Source of the DNA: a virus
Length of the DNA: 21,024 nt
Reading direction: 5' to 3' (one strand)
IMG/VR virus record: IMGVR_UViG_3300043395_001174
Location: 1-21,024 of that record
Shown here: in pieces, positions 1 to 7,465 of the stretch
How the letters are laid out: every line of letters starts with the position of its first letter
Position numbering within the stretch: position 1 is the stretch's first letter
Translations under genes and position numbers: made by a program
Notes under the pieces: generated by a model
Seen by the model: only the letters and a program-made list of their open reading frames with translations
What the model was told of the DNA's origin: nothing
Databases searched by the model: none

Positions 1-255
1 GACATAACAGCTCTTGCAGCAGCTATTACGTCAATGACAACTAACCTTTCTGGAACACCTACAAACGGTCAGAAGCTTACTATCCGCTTTAAGGATAACG
101 CTACGCCTCGTGCAATAACTTGGGGCGCTTCATTTGAAGCTTGTGGTGCAGCACTTCCCACAACTACAGTAACAAGCAAACGAACAACTGTCGGTCTTAT
201 ATGGGACTCAACAACAAGTAAATGGGGCAGTGTATCTGTCGTAACGGAGGTTTAA
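1..255 (+). CDS. C-terminal end of a phage fibre or virion surface protein (5' partial)
   Basis: The frame is open from the first base and stops at TAA 253-255, so only the last 84 residues are present and the true start lies outside. The visible part is rich in Thr, Gly and small residues with alternating hydrophobic positions, as expected for beta-strands. It contains a GQKLTIRFKDNATPRAITWG stretch and ends in a strand around SKWGSVSV. Segments of this style (a gap-filled 'GQ.L.I.KDN...R.ITWG' pattern) occur near the C-terminus of many phage tail-fibre, spike and head-fibre proteins; this is recalled from such proteins, not searched. The next gene begins directly at the base after its stop, so they are probably co-translated. 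Exact role (fibre tip or decoration) cannot be told from the fragment. Confidence 0.6.
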   Translation, partial: DITALAAAITSMTTNLSGTPTNGQKLTIRFKDNATPRAITWGASFEACGAALPTTTVTSKRTTVGLIWDSTTSKWGSVSVVTEV

Positions 256-450
256 ATGTTTGAAGAAACACCAAAAGTAGACTTTACCGTAAAAGATGCA
301 GAAGGAAATGTAGTCTATAGAGATGCTATTGTCTACAGCTCAATGGCAGAGTTGCGAGCAGACAGCGCTGCAGAACGTCAGGCTAAGTTTCAAGAACGCT
401 ACGACAACTGGGTAGCTACTATAGAACAGCAATCAGTAGAGGAGCAATAA
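256..450 (+). CDS. Small acidic protein of unknown function, between two fibre-type genes
   Basis: This 64-aa reading frame starts with ATG directly after the preceding TAA, with GGAGG at 246-250 as its ribosome-binding site. The first half (MFEETPKVDFTVKDAEGNVV) looks like beta-strands, and the second half (SMAELRADSAAERQAKFQER) looks like a charged amphipathic helix that could form a coiled coil. No cysteine pair, membrane segment or catalytic motif is visible. Its place between two fibre-type genes suggests a small fibre accessory or chaperone, but that is inference from position only. The next gene's ribosome-binding site (GAGGAG) lies inside its last codons. Confidence 0.7.
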   Translation: MFEETPKVDFTVKDAEGNVVYRDAIVYSSMAELRADSAAERQAKFQERYDNWVATIEQQSVEEQ

Positions 451-451
451 C

Positions 452-2365
452 ATGGCTAACTTGTTCTGGGTTGGTGGGTCAACAGCCTATGATGGCGTAA
501 CTAATCGGCTGGCTACAACCTCTGGTGGTGCTGCTTCGGTTGCGGTGATTGCTGCTGCTGACACTGTTACTTTTGACACAAACTCAGGTGCTGCTGCCGT
601 TACAACTAGTGCAAACATCTCATGTACGACAATGACTTTTTCAGCAGGCTTTACTGGCAGTTTAACAATGTCGAATACCCTTACGGTATCGGGAACGTTT
701 ACTATCAACCAGGGTACTTTGAATACTAATGGGCAGACCTGTTCATTCGGTCAGTTCAACTACGGCAACGCCACTGCTAGAACAGTCACATTTGGCTCAT
801 CAGCCATCACGGTCACAAACACTTCTACAGCATTTACTGGAACAGCCGTAACAAACCTTACTGTAACCGCAAATACTGCTACTGTAACCGCTACTGGTGT
901 CGCTACTACTGCCAACCTCTTGAACCTCTCCACAAAAAACTGGAATGGTCTGAGTTTCGTAATCACTGGCGGAACGAGCACAAACGTTGCTACTATATCT
1001 TCTGCTGGAGCGTCAGTAAACAACCTTACAATTACTGGAACAGCCTCACAAACAGATACCTACAGTTTTAACGGAAGTCTTACTGTTACTGGGACGTTTA
1101 CGGTGAACGGGAACTCAGCTGTTAACCGAGTAGTGTTGCAATCAAGTACACTTGGGACAGCCAGAACAATCACCGCCGCAGCAACGTCATTGTCAAATCT
1201 TGATTATGCAGATATTACTGGTGCAGGAGCGGCAACCTGGGCGATTACTTCTGGCGTAGCTGGAGATAGGGGTGGTAATTCAGTAGTGACAACAACGACG
1301 CCAGCAACCCAAACAAGAGACTCAACCTCTGGTTCGGCGTGGAGTGTAGCAGCCCGTTGGACAAGTCGTGTGCCACTTCCACAAGATAATGTAGTTATAA
1401 ACGGTTCATCTGGCAACATATCCGCAACTGATGTTTTGGTTCTTGGTAAAGACATAGACTTTACAGGTTACACAGGTACAATTACCCAAACTACCAATGC
1501 CTCTGCATACGAAATATTCGGAAGTCTAACCGCAAGTTCTGGTATGAGCTTTGGCGCAGCAGTAAATACGTTCAGCATAAATTATCGAGGACGTGGTTCT
1601 CATACTCTAACATGTAATGGAAAGACACTGTTTCCAGCTTCATCTAACGCTGTCCATACTGTAAACACTGCTGGCGGTACATACACACTAGCCGACGCAT
1701 ATACTATGTCTTCTACTGCAGCTATGAGCTTTAACATTATTTCAGGCACATTCGATTCGTCTAGCTACAACATAACAACGGGTCGACTGGTTACGTCGGG
1801 GTCTCTCACTCGCTCAATAACATTAGGAACAACAATATTTTCTCTCGGAGCGAACAGCGTATCAACCATCATATCTATTGCAACTAGTGGGTTGACTTGG
1901 AGTGGCTCATCTGCAACATTTAATATAACAAGTACAACCACCAACACCAGAACACTCGATTTACAAAACCAGCCAATCGGAACATTTACCTATACCGTGG
2001 CTAACACTGGACAGTTGACACTGTCAAGCGCAGCAACGTTTAGTACGGCATTTGCAGTTAGTGGAGCAGCTCGGACTGTTCAATTCTTAGCTGGTGCAAC
2101 CTACACAATACCGTCTGGTTCTGGCTGGCAGGTGAACGGCACGGCAGGAAACCTTATAACGATTCAGTCGTCATCGGCTGGAAGTGCTGCAACAATTTCT
2201 TGTGCTTTTGGAACTGCATCGTCTGATTACCTGTCGTTGAAAGATTCTGCAGCTACTGGAGGGGCGTCATTCTTTGCTGGAGCTAACACAACGAATGTAT
2301 CTGGAAATACGGGCTGGACATTCAGTGCACCAACAAACGCTGGTGATATGTTATTAGTATTTTAA
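452..2365 (+). CDS. Large Ser/Thr/Gly-rich beta-repeat protein, probable tail fibre or adhesin
   Basis: The 637-aa product is almost entirely short beta-strand units rich in Thr, Ser, Gly, Ala and Asn, with no long helix and very few cysteines. It opens with MANLFWVGGSTAYDGVTNRL. Related phrases recur along the chain, for example LTVSGTFTINQG near residue 82 and LTVTGTFTVNGNS near residue 208, as expected of a beta-helix or stacked beta-sandwich. A second unit starts around residue 285, where a Trp-containing SAWSVAARWTSRVPLPQDNV segment precedes another VVINGSSG strand series. The C-terminus (DYLSLKDSAATGGASFFAGA, then NTGWTF) resembles endings of phage structural proteins. Start: ATG 452 with GAGGAG upstream. 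It most likely forms an elongated surface fibre that contacts the host, but enzymatic polysaccharide binding or a head fibre cannot be excluded. No catalytic residues are recognised. Confidence 0.65.
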   Translation: MANLFWVGGSTAYDGVTNRLATTSGGAASVAVIAAADTVTFDTNSGAAAVTTSANISCTTMTFSAGFTGSLTMSNTLTVSGTFTINQGTLNTNGQTCSFGQFNYGNATARTVTFGSSAITVTNTSTAFTGTAVTNLTVTANTATVTATGVATTANLLNLSTKNWNGLSFVITGGTSTNVATISSAGASVNNLTITGTASQTDTYSFNGSLTVTGTFTVNGNSAVNRVVLQSSTLGTARTITAAATSLSNLDYADITGAGAATWAITSGVAGDRGGNSVVTTTTPATQTRDSTSGSAWSVAARWTSRVPLPQDNVVINGSSGNISATDVLVLGKDIDFTGYTGTITQTTNASAYEIFGSLTASSGMSFGAAVNTFSINYRGRGSHTLTCNGKTLFPASSNAVHTVNTAGGTYTLADAYTMSSTAAMSFNIISGTFDSSSYNITTGRLVTSGSLTRSITLGTTIFSLGANSVSTIISIATSGLTWSGSSATFNITSTTTNTRTLDLQNQPIGTFTYTVANTGQLTLSSAATFSTAFAVSGAARTVQFLAGATYTIPSGSGWQVNGTAGNLITIQSSSAGSAATISCAFGTASSDYLSLKDSAATGGASFFAGANTTNVSGNTGWTFSAPTNAGDMLLVF

Positions 2366-2377
2366 TAAGGAGGAAGT

Positions 2378-2497
2378 ATGAATAAGGAAGAAGCAATACA
2401 AATCATCAAACAAGCCTGCGCTATGGTAGTGGCTAACCTAGAGACGCACCAAAAGATTCAAGAGGCTATTCAGGTTATAGAAAAAGAGAAGAAATAA
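2378..2497 (+). CDS. 39-aa charged helical protein of unknown function
   Basis: A short frame, ATG 2378 to TAA 2495-2497, preceded by an excellent ribosome-binding site (AAGGAGGAAGT ending one base before the ATG). It encodes a 39-residue peptide beginning MNKEEAIQIIKQACAM and ending IEKEKK, predicted to be one continuous amphipathic helix with charged ends and a single cysteine. It lies between the large fibre-type gene and the portal. The strong translation signal argues that it is really made. No family is recognised. It might be a small oligomeric accessory protein, but no function can be assigned. Confidence 0.65.
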   Translation: MNKEEAIQIIKQACAMVVANLETHQKIQEAIQVIEKEKK

Positions 2498-2552
2498 ATA
2501 GTGCTGGTAAATCTCGCAAGAAAAAGTAATATACTAATATAAGGAATAAACC

Positions 2553-4379
2553 ATGAGCGATAAAGCAAACACTTGGCAACGAAGGTTCGAGAAAGCAGAA
2601 GAGGCACAAACACCTCTGTTTCGAAGAACTTCAAAATATTATGACATTATGTACGCAGTTCAAAACACAGACAACATAGCCCCTTGGCGCAGTAAGGTGT
2701 ATATACCAGTATTAGCTAGTAAAGCTTGGGACCTAATTTCCCGCTTATCTAACGTAGTGCCTTTCTTTCAGACTAAGATAGATGAACTCGAGCTAGAAGA
2801 AGCTGGTTTTGTAGTGCCTGAAGACGTGCAAAAGCGACAGATGCGCTTAGATGCCAAACTAAAGTATGATTATTCAAACGCACCAGATGAACCAATAAAG
2901 TTTAAAGTTGCAGATACTCTAACAGATGCAGTAGTAGCTGGCACAGGATGGGCTAAACTTTCTTGGGAAGTTAAAACCGAAAAGGTCTATTCAAAACAGA
3001 TTGATGAAGACGGAATGGTCAAGAACCCAGACAAAGATATAGAAGATTCTTACACTAAGGGCTGTAACCAGTTTGAGCCACTCAACTTTTTTAACGTATT
3101 TGTATCACCTAACTCACCTAGCTGGTCTAAAGCCAACTATATGATTGTCAGATACTTTAAACCATTTGAAGACCTAAAGGCTGACGGGAAGTACGATTTA
3201 TCTAAACTATTTGATAAACCTAATTACACAACTTTTGATAACTACAACAATGCTCGAAACAAAGTAGTTAACTCACAGATGACTTTCCAGACAGATGATA
3301 CTGTTAAAACAGCTACCATATATGAGTGCTATGAACGTAAAGCTGATGGCATTTACTTAACAACCTATGCTGAAGGTAAGGGACATTCATGGGTTGAGAT
3401 TCGCTCAGAAGCTAAGCGTTACTGGCACAAATACTTCCCAATAGTTCCTTTTTATATACGCAAGAAGACCTTCTCTCCTTGGGGTGAATCACTGTTCGAG
3501 AACAACGCTACACTTCAGTCTGCTACTAACGATGTCTTTAACCACTACATGGATAACTTAAACGTATCCCTAGATTCTATGATTATGTATGAAGACGGAA
3601 CTTTGACTAACGACTTCATTGTAGAACCAGGTGGAGAGATTTCGTTCACGGGTGCGCCTCCTACACAATTTAAATTCCCAGAACCTAATCCTGCTCAAAT
3701 TGCCCAAGTAAACAACGTTCTTAACGCAGCTATTGAACAAGCGACTGTACCACAGTATATCTCTGGTGTACCGAACAGCTCTACTGACAAGACCGCTGGT
3801 ACTGCCAAGGGTATATCCCTAATTACCGAAGCTGCTACCGAGAAGATAGGATTCATGCGGGATAACTTCAAACAATCTATGTCTATAGTCGGAAAGATTT
3901 GGCTTTCTAACTTGGCTCAGTTCCAAGACCAGCCAGAAATGGTTGAATACCAACAGGACGGGGAACAAAAGCCAGACATTATCCTCCCTTCTGACTACCA
4001 AGGAAAGATTGAACTAACTATAGATGACGACTCACTATTGCCATTAACCAAGGACGAGCGAAGAGACATAGCTCTCCAATTCTTAGTACAAGTAGGTCAA
4101 ACACAGAAACTAGCTATAGAACAAGCACGGTTCTTCCAAGACCCAACTTCTGTACCTAAGATTAAGTATGGTGAGTTCATAGAGGAACTAGCCCAATACT
4201 TCTCAGTTAAAGATGTATCACGTTACTTAGAGAAAGCTGTAGCTCCTATGGAGAGTGTCGTACCAGAACAAGAAGAAGGACTCCCTCAGCTTGGCGGCGG
4301 TCAATCTCCTGAAGAGGCAGCTATCCAAGGCATGCAGGGCGCAACTCAAGGATTTGAAAGTTCAGTAGGAGGAATGTAA
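2553..4379 (+). CDS. Portal (head-tail connector) protein
   Basis: This 608-aa protein is the right size for a podovirus portal, the dodecameric ring through which DNA is packaged and ejected. The N-terminus is helical and basic (MSDKANTWQRRFEKAEEAQT) and is followed by a segment seen in this class (APWRSKVYIPVLASKAWDLI, residues ~43-62). The middle is mixed alpha/beta; a helical stretch around residues 370-460 (QIAQVNNVLNAAIEQATVPQ, then TAGTAKGISLITEAATEKIG) fits the portal stem and tunnel-loop region. The C-terminus is Gln/Gly-rich and acidic. ATG 2553 has AAGGA at 2541-2545. It precedes scaffold and capsid genes, the normal order in tailed phages. Assignment rests on overall pattern and position; no short diagnostic motif exists for portals. 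Confidence 0.8.
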   Translation: MSDKANTWQRRFEKAEEAQTPLFRRTSKYYDIMYAVQNTDNIAPWRSKVYIPVLASKAWDLISRLSNVVPFFQTKIDELELEEAGFVVPEDVQKRQMRLDAKLKYDYSNAPDEPIKFKVADTLTDAVVAGTGWAKLSWEVKTEKVYSKQIDEDGMVKNPDKDIEDSYTKGCNQFEPLNFFNVFVSPNSPSWSKANYMIVRYFKPFEDLKADGKYDLSKLFDKPNYTTFDNYNNARNKVVNSQMTFQTDDTVKTATIYECYERKADGIYLTTYAEGKGHSWVEIRSEAKRYWHKYFPIVPFYIRKKTFSPWGESLFENNATLQSATNDVFNHYMDNLNVSLDSMIMYEDGTLTNDFIVEPGGEISFTGAPPTQFKFPEPNPAQIAQVNNVLNAAIEQATVPQYISGVPNSSTDKTAGTAKGISLITEAATEKIGFMRDNFKQSMSIVGKIWLSNLAQFQDQPEMVEYQQDGEQKPDIILPSDYQGKIELTIDDDSLLPLTKDERRDIALQFLVQVGQTQKLAIEQARFFQDPTSVPKIKYGEFIEELAQYFSVKDVSRYLEKAVAPMESVVPEQEEGLPQLGGGQSPEEAAIQGMQGATQGFESSVGGM

Positions 4380-4675
4380 TGCAAAGTGAGAGAGAAAAGT
4401 ATATCGCAGCACTAGAAGCTAAACTACAACAAGCTGGTAAGGCTAAAAGATTCGTAGATAGTGAAGATGGAGCTATAGTTACCGAATACCTACAAGCACA
4501 GATTAATAATCTAATTAAGGTTATTGGTGGCAAAACATACATAAACGACCACAATGCTTATGTATACGACACTGGTCAATTAGCTATGGCACAGAAACTA
4601 CTTAATACCATAAACAGTACAGTAGATGTTGAAGATATTAATAACAGGTTAACCGAAGCACGAAACGATGGATAA
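4379..4675 (+). CDS. 98-aa helical protein of unknown function in the head module
   Basis: The ATG overlaps the portal stop by one base (TAATG), and AGGAGG in the end of the portal gene gives a strong ribosome-binding site, so the two genes are translationally coupled. The first 25 residues (SEREKYIAALEAKLQQAGKA) form a clear heptad-like amphipathic helix. A second helical part (LAMAQKLLNTIN) follows a short central strand region. No cysteines or membrane segments are seen. Small helical proteins between portal and scaffold occur in many podoviruses, and a role in head assembly is plausible from position only. The gene's end overlaps the start of the next gene by eight bases. Confidence 0.65.
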   Translation: MQSEREKYIAALEAKLQQAGKAKRFVDSEDGAIVTEYLQAQINNLIKVIGGKTYINDHNAYVYDTGQLAMAQKLLNTINSTVDVEDINNRLTEARNDG

Positions 4676-4892
4676 CAAACCGCTTGACTTTAATACGGGT
4701 TCAACGGAGAATAATGACATAAATGGTTACGATGAGGTCATCGACCTAAGAGAGCTAAAACCAATAAACGATACAAAATGCGAACACGAGTTCGTTAAAG
4801 AAAAAGGTGACGAGTTCGAAGGATTCACACCTTGGACGTGTCGGAAATGCGGTAGAGGCACCTACTTACCAGATGGCGTACAAATAACTTAA
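4668..4892 (+). CDS. Small zinc-ribbon protein
   Basis: The 74-aa product has an acidic, Asn-rich N-terminal half followed by a probable zinc-binding knuckle: Cys38 and His40 (KCEHEF), then Cys58 and Cys61 (WTCRKCGRG). This CxH...CxxC spacing fits a treble-clef or ribbon fold binding one zinc ion. The frame overlaps the preceding gene by eight bases, with ATG 4668 inside the end of that gene. Its place between portal and scaffold is unusual for a zinc-ribbon protein. It might bind nucleic acid during packaging or bind a protein partner; neither can be decided from sequence. An imperfect palindrome begins at its stop codon. Confidence 0.65.
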   Translation: MDNKPLDFNTGSTENNDINGYDEVIDLRELKPINDTKCEHEFVKEKGDEFEGFTPWTCRKCGRGTYLPDGVQIT

Positions 4893-4911
4893 TACTCTTG
4901 CAAGAGCATTA
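4890..4911. repeat. 22-bp imperfect palindrome upstream of the scaffold gene
   Basis: TAAT at 4890-4893 pairs with ATTA at 4908-4911, and the 12-base core CTCTTGCAAGAG at 4895-4906 is a perfect palindrome with no spacer; only the 4894/4907 position mismatches. It overlaps the stop of the zinc-ribbon gene and lies 13 bases before the scaffold ribosome-binding site. A spacerless palindrome fits a dimeric DNA-binding protein site better than an RNA hairpin. It could also be chance. Confidence 0.4.
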
Positions 4912-4923
4912 GCTCAGCATAAT

Positions 4924-4928
4924 GGAGG
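4924..4928 (+). promoter_or_regulatory. Ribosome-binding site fixing the scaffold start at 4934
   Basis: GGAGG at 4924-4928 lies five bases before ATG 4934. An earlier in-frame ATG at 4922 overlaps this site and has no Shine-Dalgarno sequence of its own, so 4934 is the better start. Confidence 0.65.
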
Positions 4929-4933
4929 ACAGA

Positions 4934-5599
4934 ATGGATAATGATGATGCCACAAAGGCACCTATAGTTGACGATACACAAATCGAAAACACAAACGAGC
5001 CAGAGGTTCAAGAGCAACCAGTTGCAGAACCGATAGCTGAAGGAGCAGAGGCTCCAACTGACCAAGAGCCTGTAGAGGAAGAAGGTCAAGCAACATTAAC
5101 AACTGAAGCTGAAGAAGAAGACAGTCCAGTTGACTATCAACTTCCTACACAGCCTTATGAGTTCCAAGCACAGGACGGATATGTAGACCCTAATACGGTT
5201 GCACAAGAAATCCATAACCGTGTACTTGAGCAAGTAAGATTCGAGCGAGCAGAGGCTAAGGCCTGGGAAAAGATTGAACAGAAGTACCCTCAAGTCAAGA
5301 ATGACAAAGAGTTACGTGAAATCATCCTTAACCAAAGAGTTGCAAATGCCTACCAAGGTAAAAACGTAGCTCTGCCTAAAATAGCAGACTCTATTATGTC
5401 TCGATTCACTACTGCAAAGAGTGAGGGACGAGCAGAGGCTAATGTGTCGAGGAAGATTCAAAAAGCAGCTTCACTAGAGACATCTACCGCTAACCAGGGT
5501 GATTCTAAGCAAAATGATACATGGGACCGCATTTCAAACGGCGACACCCGTGCAGCAGACGACTTATTCTCGCAATGGATAAAAGAAGGTAAGATTTAG
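4934..5599 (+). CDS. Scaffold-like capsid assembly protein
   Basis: The protein is 221 aa from ATG 4934 (GGAGG five bases upstream; the in-frame ATG at 4922 has none). The N-terminal ~90 residues are very acidic and Pro/Gln/Glu-rich, with no expected fold. The middle (~residues 100-180) is helical and charged (EIHNRVLEQVRFERAEAKAW). The C-terminus mixes basic and polar residues and ends in a short helix (FSQWIKEGKI). Scaffolding proteins of tailed phages are acidic, elongated, mostly helical, bind the capsid protein through a short C-terminal helix and are encoded directly before it. Position between portal and capsid genes agrees. The scaffold acts inside the procapsid and is then lost. No protease motif is seen. 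Confidence 0.7.
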   Translation: MDNDDATKAPIVDDTQIENTNEPEVQEQPVAEPIAEGAEAPTDQEPVEEEGQATLTTEAEEEDSPVDYQLPTQPYEFQAQDGYVDPNTVAQEIHNRVLEQVRFERAEAKAWEKIEQKYPQVKNDKELREIILNQRVANAYQGKNVALPKIADSIMSRFTTAKSEGRAEANVSRKIQKAASLETSTANQGDSKQNDTWDRISNGDTRAADDLFSQWIKEGKI

Positions 5600-5612
5600 A
5601 AAGAGGTAGTAT

Positions 5613-6032
5613 ATGGCAGGTTCATATATGGACAGTCAAGCTACTTATGTCGATAGAGATGCTATGTTGGGTCTTACCAACGTAATATCAACAGCCGCTG
5701 ACACTCGAACAATGACAATTGAAGAGTCAAACAGCGTTGTGATAGCTACGAAGACTTCAGCAACTCAGACGTTTACTCTACCAGCAGTTCAGGCAGGACT
5801 AACCTATACATTCATCTGTGATAACGCAGCAAGTGAAATACTAGTAAACCCTACTGGCTCAGTAGTATTTAACATAAAAGCATCTGAAGGCGGTGCCTCT
5901 GTTGTTACAGCAGCAGGTACTGGCATCAAAAACACAGCAGCGACTAATGTAAAAAGCGATAGGATTACTCTAGTAAGTGATGGAACCGCTTGGTACTCAA
6001 TCCTGCAATCGGGCATTTGGGCTTCACAATAA
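5613..6032 (+). CDS. Small beta-rich head protein (probable decoration or head-fibre protein)
   Basis: The 139-aa product starts at ATG 5613 with GAGGTAG just upstream. After a polar N-terminus (residues 1-30) it is a run of beta-strands: SNSVVIATKT, TQTFTLPAVQAGLTYTFI, SEILVNPTGSVVF, and a closing SDRITLVSDGTAWYSIL. The pattern 'TFTLPA...G..YTF...N...I.V.P.GS...' followed by 'ITLVSDGTAWY' recurs in small phage virion proteins, including head decoration and tail-spike modules (recalled, not searched). The gene sits between scaffold and capsid, where decoration or stabilisation proteins are commonly encoded. It probably binds the outside of the capsid as a trimer; a fibre role is the alternative. 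Confidence 0.55.
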   Translation: MAGSYMDSQATYVDRDAMLGLTNVISTAADTRTMTIEESNSVVIATKTSATQTFTLPAVQAGLTYTFICDNAASEILVNPTGSVVFNIKASEGGASVVTAAGTGIKNTAATNVKSDRITLVSDGTAWYSILQSGIWASQ

Positions 6033-6059
6033 ACTAACTAATTAAAAAGGAATAAAGAA

Positions 6060-6989
6060 ATGGCAACTAACGGCGTAAACTTTACTTACCCAGATGTAGG
6101 GCGAAGAGAATCCCTACTTGACGTACTTACGTTAATCGCACCAGTACAATACCCATTGGTAACTGGTCTAAAGAAATCAAAAGCAACAAACACACTACAC
6201 GAATGGATTCAGAAATCTGTCGAAACTGTAGGTAACAACGCACAGTTTGAAGGTGGCGATGCACCAACTGACGCTGCTAACGACCCAAGTCGTCTACAGA
6301 ACGTTACTCAAATCTTTGCTAAGACTGCTAAAATCACTGGCACAGAGCTTGGTGTTGACCGTGTTGGCGGCGACCGAATGGCTGAAGAAATCCGTGAGAA
6401 GACAATGGCTCTAAAGAACGACATGGAATACGCTATCTTGCGTGGTTCTATCGCTTCTGGTGTAGCTTCTGTCAGTGGCTCTGGTTCTGCTCGACAATTG
6501 AAGGGTATCAAGAACTGGATTACAACTAACGTTTCAAACTACTCTGGTGCAACTCTTACTGAGACTGTACTTAACGACATGTTTGAAGCTACCTGGACTC
6601 AGACTGGTGAAATGGTTGACGCTGTTTACACCTCTATGAAGGGTAAGCGACGTATCTCTGGCTTTACTGCTGGAAACACGAAAAATATCGATGCTAACGA
6701 CAAGCGACTTGTCAACGCTGTTGATATTTACGAAGCTGACGCAGCTCACAACGTTAAGTTGTTTGCACACCGTCACGTTACTGTAAGTGGTGACTATGGT
6801 ACTACTGCAACTCCTGGCTTTGACGTTATCGCTGTCAAAGAAAACACTTGGGGTCTTGCATTCTACCGTGACCCATTCACAAAAGACCTAGCGGAAACTG
6901 GTGACTTTAAGGCTAAAGAAATCATCACTGAGGTGACTCTTGAAGCTTTGAACGAGAAGGCTAACGCTTTAGGCCGCGTATTCTTTTAA
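6060..6989 (+). CDS. Major capsid protein (SU10-type, DUF5309 family)
   Basis: The 309-aa product has the marks of the DUF5309/SU10-like major capsid family, an HK97-fold shell protein. Near the N-terminus 'GRRESLLDVLTLIAPVQYPL' (residues 14-33) is followed by 'SKATNTLHEWIQKSV' (40-54), the family's 'ked..dii..iaP..tPf...l.k.ka.nt.heW..d' pattern. An acidic insert (EGGDAPTDA) and a helical region with REKTMALKNDMEYAILRGSI (spine helix) follow. The C-terminus ends ALGRVFF. AAGGAATAAAGAA precedes ATG 6060, matching the portal leader. Arginine codons are nearly all CGN, the bias expected of a highly expressed gene. It follows the scaffold gene and is followed by strong hairpins. Confidence 0.88.
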   Translation: MATNGVNFTYPDVGRRESLLDVLTLIAPVQYPLVTGLKKSKATNTLHEWIQKSVETVGNNAQFEGGDAPTDAANDPSRLQNVTQIFAKTAKITGTELGVDRVGGDRMAEEIREKTMALKNDMEYAILRGSIASGVASVSGSGSARQLKGIKNWITTNVSNYSGATLTETVLNDMFEATWTQTGEMVDAVYTSMKGKRRISGFTAGNTKNIDANDKRLVNAVDIYEADAAHNVKLFAHRHVTVSGDYGTTATPGFDVIAVKENTWGLAFYRDPFTKDLAETGDFKAKEIITEVTLEALNEKANALGRVFF

Positions 6990-7005
6990 CATAAAATGGT
7001 TAAAA
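6984..7005 (+). other. A/T hairpin at the capsid gene stop
   Basis: TTTTAAC at 6984-6990 is the exact inverted repeat of GTTAAAA at 6999-7005, with an eight-base loop. The left arm includes the capsid stop codon TAA (6987-6989). On its own the stem is A/T-rich and weak; with the downstream GC hairpin it may shape the 3' part of the capsid transcript. Confidence 0.4.
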
Positions 7006-7022
7006 GGCAAGTACTTTGCTAC

Positions 7023-7042
7023 GGGGGGACTTCGGTCCCTCC
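7023..7042 (+). other. Strong GC hairpin with UUCG tetraloop after the capsid gene
   Basis: GGGGGGAC at 7023-7030 pairs with GTCCCTCC at 7035-7042 (eight base pairs, one G-T wobble) around a C(UUCG)G loop, an exceptionally stable RNA tetraloop. It lies 33 bases after the capsid stop. No run of T follows, so it is not a standard intrinsic terminator. It could slow or partly stop transcription, protect the capsid mRNA 3' end, or be a processing site. The next gene's ribosome-binding site begins two bases after the stem. Confidence 0.65.
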
Positions 7043-7043
7043 C

Positions 7044-7050
7044 AAGGAGA
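7044..7050 (+). promoter_or_regulatory. Ribosome-binding site fixing the next start at 7061
   Basis: AAGGAGA at 7044-7050 lies ten bases before ATG 7061. An upstream in-frame TTG at 7016 would place the UUCG hairpin inside the coding region and has no such site, so 7061 is the chosen start. The hairpin ends just before this site and may affect ribosome access. Confidence 0.65.
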
Positions 7051-7060
7051 GTATCCAATT

Positions 7061-7456
7061 ATGAGAGTATCAAACACAACCACCACTACAGCCCTAGACA
7101 AGTACAATAACCTCCAGAAAGAAGCGAGGGACATTCAGAGTCTTCCGCTGTCTGCTAGATTAAAAAGTATTAAGAGATTATTGTTTAAGATTCACCCAGA
7201 CTTTATCTACGCCGATAGCCAACACTGTGCTGCCGTAGCTGACATTCGTAACGCTAATCCGTTTAATGACTTCCAACAGAGTGAACAGAAGTCCATGAGA
7301 CACTTGTTTAAAGTCCCAGAGTATATCTGGCACGCTTTAAAAGCAGACATAGAATTTGACCGACTACAGAACAGCCACAAGAAAGAGGACGCTGTTAAAT
7401 TACATAAAGCACTTTGGGACGCATTTCCAGAGTACAGGGTGGCTAACCGCTACTAG
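7061..7456 (+). CDS. 131-aa helical protein of unknown function, between capsid and adaptor
   Basis: Chosen start ATG 7061 (AAGGAGA upstream) gives MRVSNTTTTTALDKYNNL; a longer version from TTG 7016 would read through the UUCG hairpin. After a Thr-rich leader the protein is mainly helical: SARLKSIKRLLFKIHPDF (residues ~30-47), then KSMRHLFKVPEYIWHALKAD (~78-97) and EDAVKLHKALWDAFPEYRV. It is basic, with no membrane segment. The small protein between capsid and head-tail adaptor in podoviruses is sometimes a head-completion factor, but I do not recognise this family. It ends nine bases before the adaptor gene. Confidence 0.65.
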   Translation: MRVSNTTTTTALDKYNNLQKEARDIQSLPLSARLKSIKRLLFKIHPDFIYADSQHCAAVADIRNANPFNDFQQSEQKSMRHLFKVPEYIWHALKADIEFDRLQNSHKKEDAVKLHKALWDAFPEYRVANRY

Positions 7457-7465
7457 AAAGGCACT

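Noticed and set aside
4901-4930. tRNA-like phrase TTAGCTCAGCATAATGG
   Set aside because: The matching D-stem, anticodon arm and T-arm do not follow, and the region runs straight into the scaffold coding region.
7016-7060. Longer version of the 131-aa gene from TTG 7016
   Set aside because: It would code through the UUCG hairpin and has no Shine-Dalgarno site, whereas ATG 7061 has AAGGAGA ten bases upstream.
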